The position numbers were made by a program, and so were the translations under genes. This document shows positions 40,877-48,854 of a stretch of 52,298 nt of DNA, piece after piece. Origin of the DNA: Bacillota bacterium (GTDB lineage: Bacteria; Bacillota; Bacilli; Alicyclobacillales; SLC66); assembly GCA_021793015.1 (NCBI GenBank), contig JAJYTO010000004.1, forward strand, positions 1 through 52,298, given 5' to 3'. The first letter of the stretch is position 1, and each line of letters begins with the position of its first letter. The notes beneath the pieces are model-generated. The model saw only the letters and a list, made by a program, of their open reading frames with translations, was not told where the DNA came from and ran no database searches.

Positions 40877-40897
40877 TATAATACGGCTCGCGAGGGG
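40877..40897 (+). promoter_or_regulatory. -10 box and ribosome binding site of the amidohydrolase gene
   Basis: A perfect TATAAT at 40877-40882 is followed 9 bases later by GAGGGG at 40892-40897. The implied leader is very short. An ATG touching the GAGGGG reads into a stop after 10 codons, so the ribosome binding site must serve the ATT or CTG a few bases further on. The preceding 260 bases (40616-40876) show only a direct repeat CGGGAGAGAAA (40764 and 40791). Confidence 0.5.
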
Positions 40898-40907
40898 ATG
40901 AACCGCC

Positions 40908-42503
40908 ATTCTGATCCTTTCAAATATTGACGGTTTCGCGCTTGACCCAGGCGGCGATCGGTTTGACGGCGTTGCGATCGCGGACGGACGTATCACCGCG
41001 GTCGGAGCCGCCGCAGACTTGTTTGACCGCTATCGACAGTTGCGCCCTGAGCGCTTGGACGCGCACGGCGCCGTAGTCTTGCCGGGATTCATCGATTCGC
41101 ACCTGCATGTGTCGGGCGTCGCGTCGAGTCTCGCGGAACTCGACGTCTCAGACGCTCACTCGGTCGACGATCTCCTTGACCGCATCGCGGTCTACGCGCG
41201 AACCCGCGCGCCGGGACAATGGATCGTGGGCGGCGGATTCGACGAGAACCGTTTTCCCGAAAGCCGGCTGCCGACCCTGGCGGAACTCGATGAAGCGTCA
41301 TCGGCCGCGCCGCTCTTTCTTGCCCGCGCATGCAGGCACGTCTATCTGGCGAACAGCGCCGCGTTTGCAGTCGCAGGCGTGAGACGCGATTCCCCCGATC
41401 CGGACGCCGGTTTTTTTGGACGGGACGCGCGCGGCGAATGGACCGGCGCGGTTTACGAACAGGCTGCGCTGCCGTTCTTTGCTGTCCTGCCGGATCGCTC
41501 CGATGACGAGTGGGTCGAGATTCTGTCACGCGCCCTGTCGCAACTCGCCCGTCTTGGAATCACAGAGATTCATTCGGATGACTGCCGCTATCTGGGCGGG
41601 CTTCTGCGCACGAGAACGCTTCTGTCGCGCGCCCAGCAGCGGGCGCCCATCCGCATCCACGAGTTGCTTTCTTTTGAGGATTGGCGGCAGGGGCGTTTGA
41701 CGCGAACGCCTCTGCCCGTTAGAACAGAGGACGGGCTGCTTTCGTTTGGCGCAGTCAAACTCTTTGCCGACGGTTCCTTTGGCGGTCGAACCGCCTGGCT
41801 CAAGGAACCGTACGAAGACGCCCCGCACGCGGGGCAACCGACGTATACCAGCATGGAACTTCGGCGTCTGGTGGAAGCGATTCACACCGACGGATTTGCG
41901 GTTGCGATTCACGCCATAGGCGATGCGGCGCTCGACGCCGTGCTTGACGCTTTGGAGGCCCACCCGCCCGCCTCTGACGCAATTCTTCCCGATCGCATCG
42001 TACACGCCTCTCTTTTCAGTGAGGAGGCTGCGGCCCGCGCCGCAAGACTCGCGGTTGCCATAGACGTGCAGCCGCGCTTCATCACGTCGGATCTGCCATG
42101 GCTCAGGGAACGAATCGGAGCCCATCGCGTCAGACGCGCCTACCCCTTTCGATCACTCCTGCAAGCGGGACTCAAATTGGCAGGTGGATCCGATGCGCCA
42201 GTGGAACCGGCTTCTCCACTGCTTGGTATGCACGCCGCCGCCACGCGGCGCATCTTGGGGCATGCCGAGGTTCACGGCGCGGACGAAAGCCTGACGGTCG
42301 ATCAGGCGGTTCGTCTCTATACCACAGGCGGGGCAGTCGCGCGCGGGGGAGACAAGCGCGCCTTCGAACCGGGATCTCCCGCCGACCTGGTGCTCCTTGC
42401 GAGAAACCCATTGGGTTGTCAAGACGCGGACGAGTTGCCGCAGATCCAGATTCTCGGCACTGTCGTCGCCGGACGCCCGGTTTATTGGGCGGCGCGAGAA
42501 TGA
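40908..42503 (+). CDS. YtcJ-type amidohydrolase
   Basis: Metal-dependent hydrolase of the amidohydrolase_3 family (about 531 residues). It shows a short N-terminal beta domain (GFALDPGGDRFDGVAIADGRI), the metal motif in LPGFIDSHLHVSG, GGGFDENRFPE, VKLFADGSFGGRTAWL, the His motifs in FAVAIHAIGDAALDAVLDALE, DRIVHASLF, DLPWLRERIG and KLAGGSDAPVEPASPLLGM with the catalytic Asp. The homology extends upstream of the first in-frame ATG/GTG/TTG in the mature region, to an ATT at 40908 (or CTG at 40911), so the start codon is non-canonical unless there is a frameshift. The stop overlaps the next start (ATGA). Substrate unknown. Confidence 0.85.
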   Translation: MLILSNIDGFALDPGGDRFDGVAIADGRITAVGAAADLFDRYRQLRPERLDAHGAVVLPGFIDSHLHVSGVASSLAELDVSDAHSVDDLLDRIAVYARTRAPGQWIVGGGFDENRFPESRLPTLAELDEASSAAPLFLARACRHVYLANSAAFAVAGVRRDSPDPDAGFFGRDARGEWTGAVYEQAALPFFAVLPDRSDDEWVEILSRALSQLARLGITEIHSDDCRYLGGLLRTRTLLSRAQQRAPIRIHELLSFEDWRQGRLTRTPLPVRTEDGLLSFGAVKLFADGSFGGRTAWLKEPYEDAPHAGQPTYTSMELRRLVEAIHTDGFAVAIHAIGDAALDAVLDALEAHPPASDAILPDRIVHASLFSEEAAARAARLAVAIDVQPRFITSDLPWLRERIGAHRVRRAYPFRSLLQAGLKLAGGSDAPVEPASPLLGMHAAATRRILGHAEVHGADESLTVDQAVRLYTTGGAVARGGDKRAFEPGSPADLVLLARNPLGCQDADELPQIQILGTVVAGRPVYWAARE

Positions 42504-43480
42504 ATCATCCAATCGCACTGCGGGCCGTGAACTGGCGACCGACGATTCACCCTAGTCCGCGCGCGCTGTTGGCGGATCTGGAGCAGCGCTGCGGAGGCCG
42601 GATCGACGCGAAAGGGCGTCCCACCCTGACGGACGCCTCAGATGACAGCGTGCCGATCGCCGCCATCGTTCTGCCCGCCCACTTCTTCAGTTGCGCTGTC
42701 GCGGAAGTCCTGGGTCTGCAACCGACTGACCGCACTGCCTTGCGGGCGGTGGCCAACGCGCCTCGCTTCGCGTGGGAAGAGGCGCTCGACCTGTGCGCAC
42801 AAACGGCGCGGCGAACGCGAAGCATGCTCGTTCCCGGCACACACGTCCGCGCGTTCGGGAGTTCAACCCGCCATGGCGCCTATGTCATTGCGGCAGACGG
42901 ATCCGTCTTGGCGCAGGTGTGGCAAACTCATCGGTCCCGTGGCGAGGAGTGGCTCTTTGACGAGCGCGGCGACGAGTTGCCAATCTTCGAAACACCTTTC
43001 GGAAACATCGGCGTCATCGTCGGCAGGGATGCCTATTATCCAGAAACCGCGCGCATGTTGGCGCTGCGCGGGGCGGATGTGATCCTGTCGCCGCAAGCGA
43101 CGGCGGCCCCATTTAACCCGTGGCGGCAACTGTCGGGCGTGTGGAAAGACGCGCAACAAAACCAGGTGTTCGCCGTTGAGGCGCACGTGCAAGGGACCCT
43201 TTGGGGACAATCCTTTGAAGGGCGTTCCGCCATTCTCGCTCCCTGCGAAATCACGCCGGATGGAAGCGGCTTTCTCTCGGAATCGGGCGACGCTTTTTTA
43301 CAGTCCGCACATTCGGACAGCGAACCGCTGATGTGGGAGGCGCAGGTGAGCCTAAACGATCGCTCGCGGGCGCAGGCCATCTTTCCGGTTCTTCCGCACT
43401 TGAATCCAGTGTTGTACAAAAATCAACCCTGGTGGAGGACGCCAGAAACGCCAGAGGAACCTGGGGGTGAGCGGTCGTGA
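42500..43480 (+). CDS. Nitrilase-fold protein lacking the catalytic triad
   Basis: This 326-residue protein aligns with carbon-nitrogen hydrolases around LPIFETPFGNIGVIVGRDAYYPETARMLALRGADVILSP, but the nucleophile is missing: the normal 'C.D..FPE' is here GRDAYYPE, with Gly in the Cys position. The usual Glu of the first strand motif (FPE) is replaced by LPAHF, and the Lys region reads QTHRSRGEEW with no clear Lys. It is therefore likely a non-catalytic partner. Its start overlaps the amidohydrolase stop and its stop overlaps the next gene, an intact nitrilase, suggesting a heteromeric complex of dead and live subunits. Confidence 0.75.
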   Translation: MNHPIALRAVNWRPTIHPSPRALLADLEQRCGGRIDAKGRPTLTDASDDSVPIAAIVLPAHFFSCAVAEVLGLQPTDRTALRAVANAPRFAWEEALDLCAQTARRTRSMLVPGTHVRAFGSSTRHGAYVIAADGSVLAQVWQTHRSRGEEWLFDERGDELPIFETPFGNIGVIVGRDAYYPETARMLALRGADVILSPQATAAPFNPWRQLSGVWKDAQQNQVFAVEAHVQGTLWGQSFEGRSAILAPCEITPDGSGFLSESGDAFLQSAHSDSEPLMWEAQVSLNDRSRAQAIFPVLPHLNPVLYKNQPWWRTPETPEEPGGERS

Positions 43481-44778
43481 AGACGTCGGCGAATGGACGC
43501 GGACCCATCCCCGCGATCGTTGCGCGCGCGATTCTGTCCATGCTGCTGTCCGCCGCGCGCGGCGCGGTCGCCTGGAAGACTCGGCCAGCGGCCATCCGCG
43601 ACGCCTTGACGCGGCTGTCGCCTGGTATCGCTGCGCGCGACAGCACTGCAAACCGCGTGCGGGTTGCGGCCGTGCAGTGGCGAATCACCCTCGCGGCGAC
43701 GGTCGCAGACTACGTCACGGAGATGGACGCGATCGTTCGCGAGAGCGCAAGCCTCGGCGCAACCGTCGTGGCCTTCCCCGAAAATAACGGTCTGGCCCTG
43801 CTCGGACTCATCCCAGGCGTGAAACGGCTCGCGCGCGCCGCGCTTTCCCAACCGGGCAGAAAGAATGCCGACAACTCTTGCGATCCGCCGGGCCCTGCGC
43901 GTGAGTCTGATTCCTGGCGATCGTCGGACTCTACACAAGAGTTTCGTGCTCCGCGTGAGTCGGATTCCTGGCGGCCGCCGGACTCTGTGCAAGAGCCTCG
44001 TTCTCCGCATTCACCGGACTCCCCACAAAAGAGCGCCTTGGTGTCGCCGCTCGACGTATTTCGCATGATGAGTCCTTTTGTCGATCGCGTAGCTCGCACG
44101 GTCTTTTCAGAACTGGCCAAACGGCATCGGATGGTCATCATGGCAGGCAGTTTTCTCGTGGCTGACGGGGAGGGAAACGTTTGCAATACGGCCTATTTGT
44201 TTGACGAGACGGGCCGCTTGATGGGAACCCAGGATAAGCTGCATCTCGTCGAGGCAGAGTCAACGTGGGGTCTGGCGCCGGGGCGAACGCTCACAGCGTT
44301 TTCCACACCTTTTGGAACGCTCGCCGCGCCTGTGTGCATGGACGCGACGTATTTTGAAACCTTTCGGATTTTGCTGTCGCTTGGCGTTGACATTGCCCTC
44401 CTGCCGATCGGAGACGCGGCGGAATACCGCGCTTTCTATGCTCTGCGAGGCATCTGGCCGCGCGTGCAGGAGAGTCCGATGTACGGAGTGAAGGCGGCCC
44501 TCGTCGGAAATCTGTTTGGGCAGACGTTCACCGGCAAAGCGGGCGTGGTTGCCCCCATCTCCCTCACCCCGCAGCAAAACGGCGTGTTGGCCGAAGCAAA
44601 AACGTATGATCGTTCGGAAATCGTGGTGGCTGATTTGGACATCCAACGGCTCCACACTTATCGGGAACAGGAGTGGGAAGACAACGACATTCGGCCATCC
44701 CTCTACGAACGAGACTTGTCCGAATTATACGCGAGGATGCAACTGGAAGTGGAATTGGCCAGTCCCGGACAACCATGA
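43477..44778 (+). CDS. Carbon-nitrogen hydrolase (nitrilase superfamily)
   Basis: This 433-residue protein has the full triad: Glu in VVAFPENNG (about residue 101), Lys in GTQDKLHLVEAE (about 253) and Cys in AAPVCMDATYFE (about 287). It cleaves non-peptide C-N bonds in amides or nitriles. Two additions are unusual: a 60-residue N-terminal extension with a hydrophobic helix (AIVARAILSMLLSAARGAVA), and an insert of about 45 residues near 130-175 made of two 18-residue repeats starting RESDSWR. GTG start overlaps the previous stop. Last gene of a three-gene unit with the amidohydrolase and the triad-less paralogue. Confidence 0.85.
   Translation: MKTSANGRGPIPAIVARAILSMLLSAARGAVAWKTRPAAIRDALTRLSPGIAARDSTANRVRVAAVQWRITLAATVADYVTEMDAIVRESASLGATVVAFPENNGLALLGLIPGVKRLARAALSQPGRKNADNSCDPPGPARESDSWRSSDSTQEFRAPRESDSWRPPDSVQEPRSPHSPDSPQKSALVSPLDVFRMMSPFVDRVARTVFSELAKRHRMVIMAGSFLVADGEGNVCNTAYLFDETGRLMGTQDKLHLVEAESTWGLAPGRTLTAFSTPFGTLAAPVCMDATYFETFRILLSLGVDIALLPIGDAAEYRAFYALRGIWPRVQESPMYGVKAALVGNLFGQTFTGKAGVVAPISLTPQQNGVLAEAKTYDRSEIVVADLDIQRLHTYREQEWEDNDIRPSLYERDLSELYARMQLEVELASPGQP
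43897..44012 (+). repeat. 54-bp tandem repeat inside the nitrilase gene
   Basis: Two 54-bp units plus part of a third, each starting near CGTGAGTC-GATTCCTGGCG and containing GGACTCT and CAAGAG pieces, encode the Ser/Asp/Arg-rich insert. The unit is a multiple of three and lies outside catalytic motifs. Confidence 0.8.
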
Positions 44779-44889
44779 TGCTTGGCCTTGATGGCTATGC
44801 GGCCTGTCCGAACAGAGGACACTGCTGCGTCCGAGCGAACAGGTTGCAGTACGCGCCAGCCAGAGTGATGAACTATGGACATATTCTCC

Positions 44890-44917
44890 TTGATTTATTA
44901 AATCCAATGGATATAAT
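44890..44917 (+). promoter_or_regulatory. Promoter of the ROK regulator operon
   Basis: TTGATT (44890-44895) and a perfect TATAAT (44912-44917) are 16 bases apart. The expected start of transcription is near 44924, immediately before the ATG at 44925, so the transcript may be leaderless. Confidence 0.6.
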
Positions 44918-44924
44918 AATAGAT

Positions 44925-46109
44925 ATGAATACTAAAACAACTCGTCTAGTGGGAACGAATCAAAAACATGGACAGGATTATAACAAATCCGTGGTATTTG
45001 AACATATTCGCTTGTTTGGCCCAATTTCCCGCGCCGATATTTCCGCGAGGACTTTGCTTGTGCCTCAAACAGTGTCCAACCTTGTTCGAAACTTGATTGA
45101 AGGGGGGCTCGTCGTCGAGTTGCAGGAGTCTGGAGTTGCTCGCAAACGGGGGGCGCATCCAACTCAGTTAGCCGTTAATGAAAACGCTCTCTTTACAGTG
45201 GGTGTGCAAGTGCAATATAGCCGGATATTTGCGGCTCTCGTGAATCTGGGAGGAAAGATTGTCAGGAGTGCTGAGCGACATTGGAATCTGCCGAGTGACT
45301 TTGAGACCTTCGTTAAAGGACTGGTGACTATGAGTGAAGAGCTAGTCGTTGGCGTGGATGGGATCAGGTCGATTACCGAATTGCAGGGTATCGGGATAGG
45401 CGTGCCTCGACTTTATGGAAAGATGTTTGGCAACCTTCCGGCGCCGAGTTGGCCATCTCAAATTGTGTTAAAGAAATACCTGGAGGAAAATGTTGATTGC
45501 GAAGTTATCGTCGCGAATAATGCCCATTTGGCGGCTGTCGGTGAGTACTGGATGGGGCGAGGGAAGGTGCCTGCCACTTTTCTGTACGTATACCTTGGTG
45601 ACAATGTCGGAGGCGGTTTGATTGTCGATGGTGAGGAATATGTCGGTGTAAGCGGAAAAGCAATCGAATTGGGTCACGTCCAGTATATGCCGGGCGGGAT
45701 ATCCTGCTATTGCGGTTCTAAGGGGTGTCTGGATCAGTATGGCAGTGTCAACGCCCTAAGAAGACGGCTGTCTGTGGCGAGAGATGCGCCGCTCGGTGAA
45801 GTCTTGAATACTGCAAATGAGCAACAACTTACCATCATTCACGAGGGGATGGAGGCGTTAGCCGCCAGTATCATCAGTGTTTTGTCTGTTCTGGATGTCT
45901 CCACATGCGTGATTGGAGGTCCTCATGCCAAGGATCTGTTCTCCCTGTTGCTCATTCCTTTGGAAAGCAAGATTCGCGAAAGAGAGTATGCAGTGGAGGT
46001 CAGGTGTTCGAACATTGATATCCACGCGGGAGCCATTGGGGCGGCGTCGACTGTATTTCATGATGCGCTTTGGTGCAAGACCTCCAACTTGCTCAAGGCG
46101 GAATCTTGA
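44925..46109 (+). CDS. ROK-family transcriptional regulator (XylR/NagC type)
   Basis: This 394-residue protein has an N-terminal winged helix (NKSVVFEHIRLFGPISRADIS, VPQTVSNLVRNLIEGGLV) and a ROK sugar-binding domain: FTVGVQVQYSRIFAALVNLGG, GIGIGVPRL, NNAHLAAVGEYWMGRG, LYVYLGDNVGGGLIVDGEEY, IELGHVQYMPGG and the zinc motif CYCGSKGCLDQYG. ROK repressors respond to sugars or amino sugars. The start at 44925 is favoured; an ATG at 44907 overlaps the -10 box and a GTG follows a few codons on. It heads the importer-sulfatase-epimerase operon, which is AT-richer than the genes just upstream. Confidence 0.88.
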   Translation: MNTKTTRLVGTNQKHGQDYNKSVVFEHIRLFGPISRADISARTLLVPQTVSNLVRNLIEGGLVVELQESGVARKRGAHPTQLAVNENALFTVGVQVQYSRIFAALVNLGGKIVRSAERHWNLPSDFETFVKGLVTMSEELVVGVDGIRSITELQGIGIGVPRLYGKMFGNLPAPSWPSQIVLKKYLEENVDCEVIVANNAHLAAVGEYWMGRGKVPATFLYVYLGDNVGGGLIVDGEEYVGVSGKAIELGHVQYMPGGISCYCGSKGCLDQYGSVNALRRRLSVARDAPLGEVLNTANEQQLTIIHEGMEALAASIISVLSVLDVSTCVIGGPHAKDLFSLLLIPLESKIREREYAVEVRCSNIDIHAGAIGAASTVFHDALWCKTSNLLKAES

Positions 46110-46151
46110 TAAACAAAAATACCTTGGAGAAATGAGAGAGGGGGGGCGGCA

Positions 46152-46913
46152 ATGCGCAAAACTTTCAAATTCTCACAAAGTTTGATCAGCATACTTTCCA
46201 TAATCGTAGGCTTAGGATTATGGCAAATTGCTGAGTTAACACTTCCCGCCTTGGTAGCTGGGCCGATCCAAGTTATTCAAGCATTTGGGGAAGGGATTCA
46301 AAACGGAACTTTAGTCCCTGATATTTCCATTAGTCTGGGAAGGGTTTTGGAAGGTTTTATTCTGGCTCTTGCAAGCGCTGTCGTATTTGGATTTATTCTC
46401 GGATGGTATCAGCCCGTGCGCTTGATGTTGAACCCATGGCTTCAATTTTTGCGCATGATTCCTCCCATTGCTCTCATTCCTCTCGTTGTTGTGTATCTGG
46501 GCGTGGGTCAGCCTGCAAAAGTGTTCGTTATTTTCTTTGCCGCATTCTTGGTGATGTTGGTCACGATCTACCAAGGCGTCCGACAAGTCGATCTCACGTT
46601 GATCCGTGCGGCGCGTGTGCTTGGGTGCAATGATTGGATTCTGTTTTCTCGAGTAATTCTCCCTGCTTCTGTACCTCACATTTTTACGGCCATGCGTCTG
46701 GGGATTGCCGCGGCGTGGACGACACTGGTTGCGGCGGAGCTTATTGCCGCGTCACATGGATTGGGATTCATGATTGAGCAGGCAAGCAATTACTTTGAAA
46801 TGCCAGTTGTGTATCTCGGGATTACCATCATAGGGATCTTGGGTATAGCGATGGATCGAGGTATTTTGGCAATGGAAAGAAAATTCACATTATGGCAGGA
46901 GAAAATCCAATGA
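46152..46913 (+). CDS. ABC transporter permease, SsuC/TauC type
   Basis: This 253-residue protein has six hydrophobic helices and the binding-protein-dependent permease EAA loop as AARVLGCNDWILFSRVILPASVPHIFTAMRLG, with FLRMIPPIALIPLVVVYLGVG before it, both typical of nitrate/sulfonate/taurine permeases. An AGAGGGGGGG stretch precedes the ATG. The stop overlaps the ATPase start (ATGA). Together with the next two genes it makes a complete importer for a small anionic organic compound. Confidence 0.92.
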   Translation: MRKTFKFSQSLISILSIIVGLGLWQIAELTLPALVAGPIQVIQAFGEGIQNGTLVPDISISLGRVLEGFILALASAVVFGFILGWYQPVRLMLNPWLQFLRMIPPIALIPLVVVYLGVGQPAKVFVIFFAAFLVMLVTIYQGVRQVDLTLIRAARVLGCNDWILFSRVILPASVPHIFTAMRLGIAAAWTTLVAAELIAASHGLGFMIEQASNYFEMPVVYLGITIIGILGIAMDRGILAMERKFTLWQEKIQ

Positions 46914-47710
46914 CGGCCGTACAAGAGTGCAAGATACACGTCGATCATGTTGAGAAGCGTTATCAGGTAGGTGAGCGTCAGATCGTGGCTCTTAGCGAGA
47001 CCAACATTAAAGTGAATGAGGGGGAATTCATATGCCTGGTGGGGCCCACGGGATGTGGAAAGACCACGCTGCTTAATATGATTGCGGGCCTTGAACCTGT
47101 CACATCGGGCAAAATCGTCGTGAGCGGCAGGGAAGTGCAAAAACCAGGACGGGATCGGGGAGTTGTATTTCAACAATATGCGTTATTTCCTTGGCTGACT
47201 GTCAGAAAAAATGTTGAGTTCGCACTGTCGATGCGAGGGATAAGAGGAACGGAACGGTCCAAGATGGCTCGCGAGTTTCTTGCGTTAGTCAATTTGGAGG
47301 AATTCGAAAATGCTCTGCCCAAGCAATTGTCTGGTGGGATGAAACAACGCGTTGCGCTTGCTCGAGCCTATGCGGCTCAGCCGGATGTCCTGTTGATGGA
47401 TGAGCCCTTTGGAGCGTTGGATGCTGACACAAAAGCCCAATTACAAGAGGATTTACTTACCAGTTGGCGTCAACTTAAAACCACGATCATCTTTATCACT
47501 CACGACGTAGAGGAAGCTGTATTTCTCGCGCAACGAGTGATCGTAATGGCGGCAAGACCCGGAAGGGTCAAGGCGGAAGTGGACGTGCAACTACCGTTAG
47601 TACGGGACCATACTGTCCGATTCGGTCCCGAGTTGCTTGTCTATAAGAATGACATTTGGAATAGACTGCACGCGCAACGTGTCGATGAGGAATCGATTCA
47701 TGAGAATTAA
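46910..47710 (+). CDS. ABC transporter ATP-binding protein, SsuB/TauB type
   Basis: This 266-residue ATPase has the Walker A motif GPTGCGKTT, Q-loop VVFQQYALFPWLTVRKNVEF, signature LSGGMKQRVALARAYA, Walker B VLLMDEPFGALD and switch histidine in IIFITHDVEEAV, followed by RVIVMAARPGRVKAE as in the sulfonate/taurine family. AGGAG 9 bases upstream supports the ATG at 46910 overlapping the permease stop; an in-frame ATG at 46892 is an alternative. Confidence 0.94.
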   Translation: MTAVQECKIHVDHVEKRYQVGERQIVALSETNIKVNEGEFICLVGPTGCGKTTLLNMIAGLEPVTSGKIVVSGREVQKPGRDRGVVFQQYALFPWLTVRKNVEFALSMRGIRGTERSKMAREFLALVNLEEFENALPKQLSGGMKQRVALARAYAAQPDVLLMDEPFGALDADTKAQLQEDLLTSWRQLKTTIIFITHDVEEAVFLAQRVIVMAARPGRVKAEVDVQLPLVRDHTVRFGPELLVYKNDIWNRLHAQRVDEESIHEN

Positions 47711-47765
47711 GGAGGTGATATAGCACGGTTGTCGTGATTTTAAAAAAAACCAGGGGGTTTTGAAC
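47711..47765 (+). other. Orphan strong ribosome binding site and 9-codon mini-ORF
   Basis: A near-perfect Shine-Dalgarno GGAGGTGATA directly follows the ATPase stop but is too far from the next gene to be its own. A GTG at 47733 opens a 9-codon frame (VILKKTRGF, with AAA AAA ACC) whose TGA lies just before the binding-protein start. It could be a leader peptide or a coupling device; no known family. Confidence 0.35.
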
Positions 47766-48785
47766 GTGAAATTGCACGCAAAGAAAATTGTTTCCATGTT
47801 GTCTGCGGGAGCACTTACACTACTAGCAGTTGGGACGTCCGTTCCCACCGCAATGGCCGCAAGCAGTAGTCAACCGACAACAATTACCGTCGCGTATATG
47901 GCCAATATGGGCGGGGCGAGCACCTTGGCGGTAGCAGAACAGATGGGGTACTTCAAGAAGGCTGGACTTAACGTACACCTGGATCTCTTTCAAACCGGTC
48001 CGGCAGAGCTGGACGCGATGGCATCCGGCACCGTAAATATCGCCTACATTGGCTCTGGGGCCGCGTTCTTGCCCATGAAGGGGTTAGCAAAGATCTTCTT
48101 TATCGACAGCATAGGGCTTGGGGATGGCGTCGTCGTGTCCAAGACATCAGGTGTGCATACACTGGCCCAATTAAAAGGGAAAAGCATCCTGCTTCCTATG
48201 GGAACAACCGCGGAGATCATTTTGTACGAGGCTCTGAAGAAGGCCGGCCTAACCTTGAATGATGTTCACTTGGTGAATACGAGTCCTTCTTCTGAGGTCC
48301 CCGCCTTTCTCTCAGGGAGAGCTCCGATTATGGCGGGATGGGATCCGAATCTTCAAGTGGTATTGCATAAATCACCTGGTTCTAAATTGTTGGCGAGTGA
48401 CAGGATGTTCTATCCACAGGTGTCTCTTCCAGGTATTTGGACCGCATCAAACTCTTTTGCGAAGACTGGTGTTCCGACGCTGTCCAAGTTTACCTGGGCC
48501 ATGTTGCAGGCAGTTAATTACAAATCGTCGCACATGTCGCAGGCGGTTTCATGGACCTCCAAAATGACTGGTGTCCCGGATAATTTGCTTGCACAATCGG
48601 TCAAAGACTCCATCTTTCCAACAGAGTCGACCCTGATCAAGTATTACACGTCAGGCGATGTTGCGAAGTGGTTCAATACGCTCGGGTCAACGTTTGTGGC
48701 CATGAAGGCTTTGCCCAAAGCGCCCGCGTATTCTTCCTATTCGTTGCCGAATCTCGTATTGCAGGCCAGTAAACTCAAACTGTAA
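47766..48785 (+). CDS. ABC transporter substrate-binding protein, SsuA/TauA-like
   Basis: This 339-residue exported protein has a signal peptide (KLHAKKIV then a hydrophobic stretch) cleaved near TAMAAS. No lipobox Cys is present, unusual for a Gram-positive binding protein, so anchoring to the membrane must occur otherwise. The mature part has ITVAYMANMGGASTLAVAEQ, YFKKAGLNVHLDLFQTGPA, INIAYIGSGAAF-like IAYIGSG, KGKSILLPMGTTAEIILYEALKKAGL and WDPNLQVVL, typical of sulfonate/nitrate binding proteins (NMT1/SsuA-like). GTG start at 47766 with GGGGG 9 bases upstream. Confidence 0.88.
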   Translation: MKLHAKKIVSMLSAGALTLLAVGTSVPTAMAASSSQPTTITVAYMANMGGASTLAVAEQMGYFKKAGLNVHLDLFQTGPAELDAMASGTVNIAYIGSGAAFLPMKGLAKIFFIDSIGLGDGVVVSKTSGVHTLAQLKGKSILLPMGTTAEIILYEALKKAGLTLNDVHLVNTSPSSEVPAFLSGRAPIMAGWDPNLQVVLHKSPGSKLLASDRMFYPQVSLPGIWTASNSFAKTGVPTLSKFTWAMLQAVNYKSSHMSQAVSWTSKMTGVPDNLLAQSVKDSIFPTESTLIKYYTSGDVAKWFNTLGSTFVAMKALPKAPAYSSYSLPNLVLQASKLKL

Positions 48786-48798
48786 ATCGGTATGCAAT

Positions 48799-48821
48799 TA
48801 GGCCGATATCATGTCGGCCTA
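48799..48821 (+). terminator. Attenuator-like hairpin after the binding-protein gene
   Basis: TAGGCCGA pairs with TCGGCCTA around a TATCATG loop, and a CATTTTTC run follows about 10 bases later. The place between an abundant binding protein and the downstream enzyme genes fits partial termination. Confidence 0.5.
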
Positions 48822-48854
48822 TGCACTCATCCATTTTTCTTAGGAGTGGAACCA

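Noticed and set aside
44770-44830. Further copy of the CAAGTTGCCATG...GGCC repeat tail
   Set aside because: Only scattered similarity (CATGATGCTTGGCC, GATGGCTATGCGG); no paired stem, so it is below what can be claimed.
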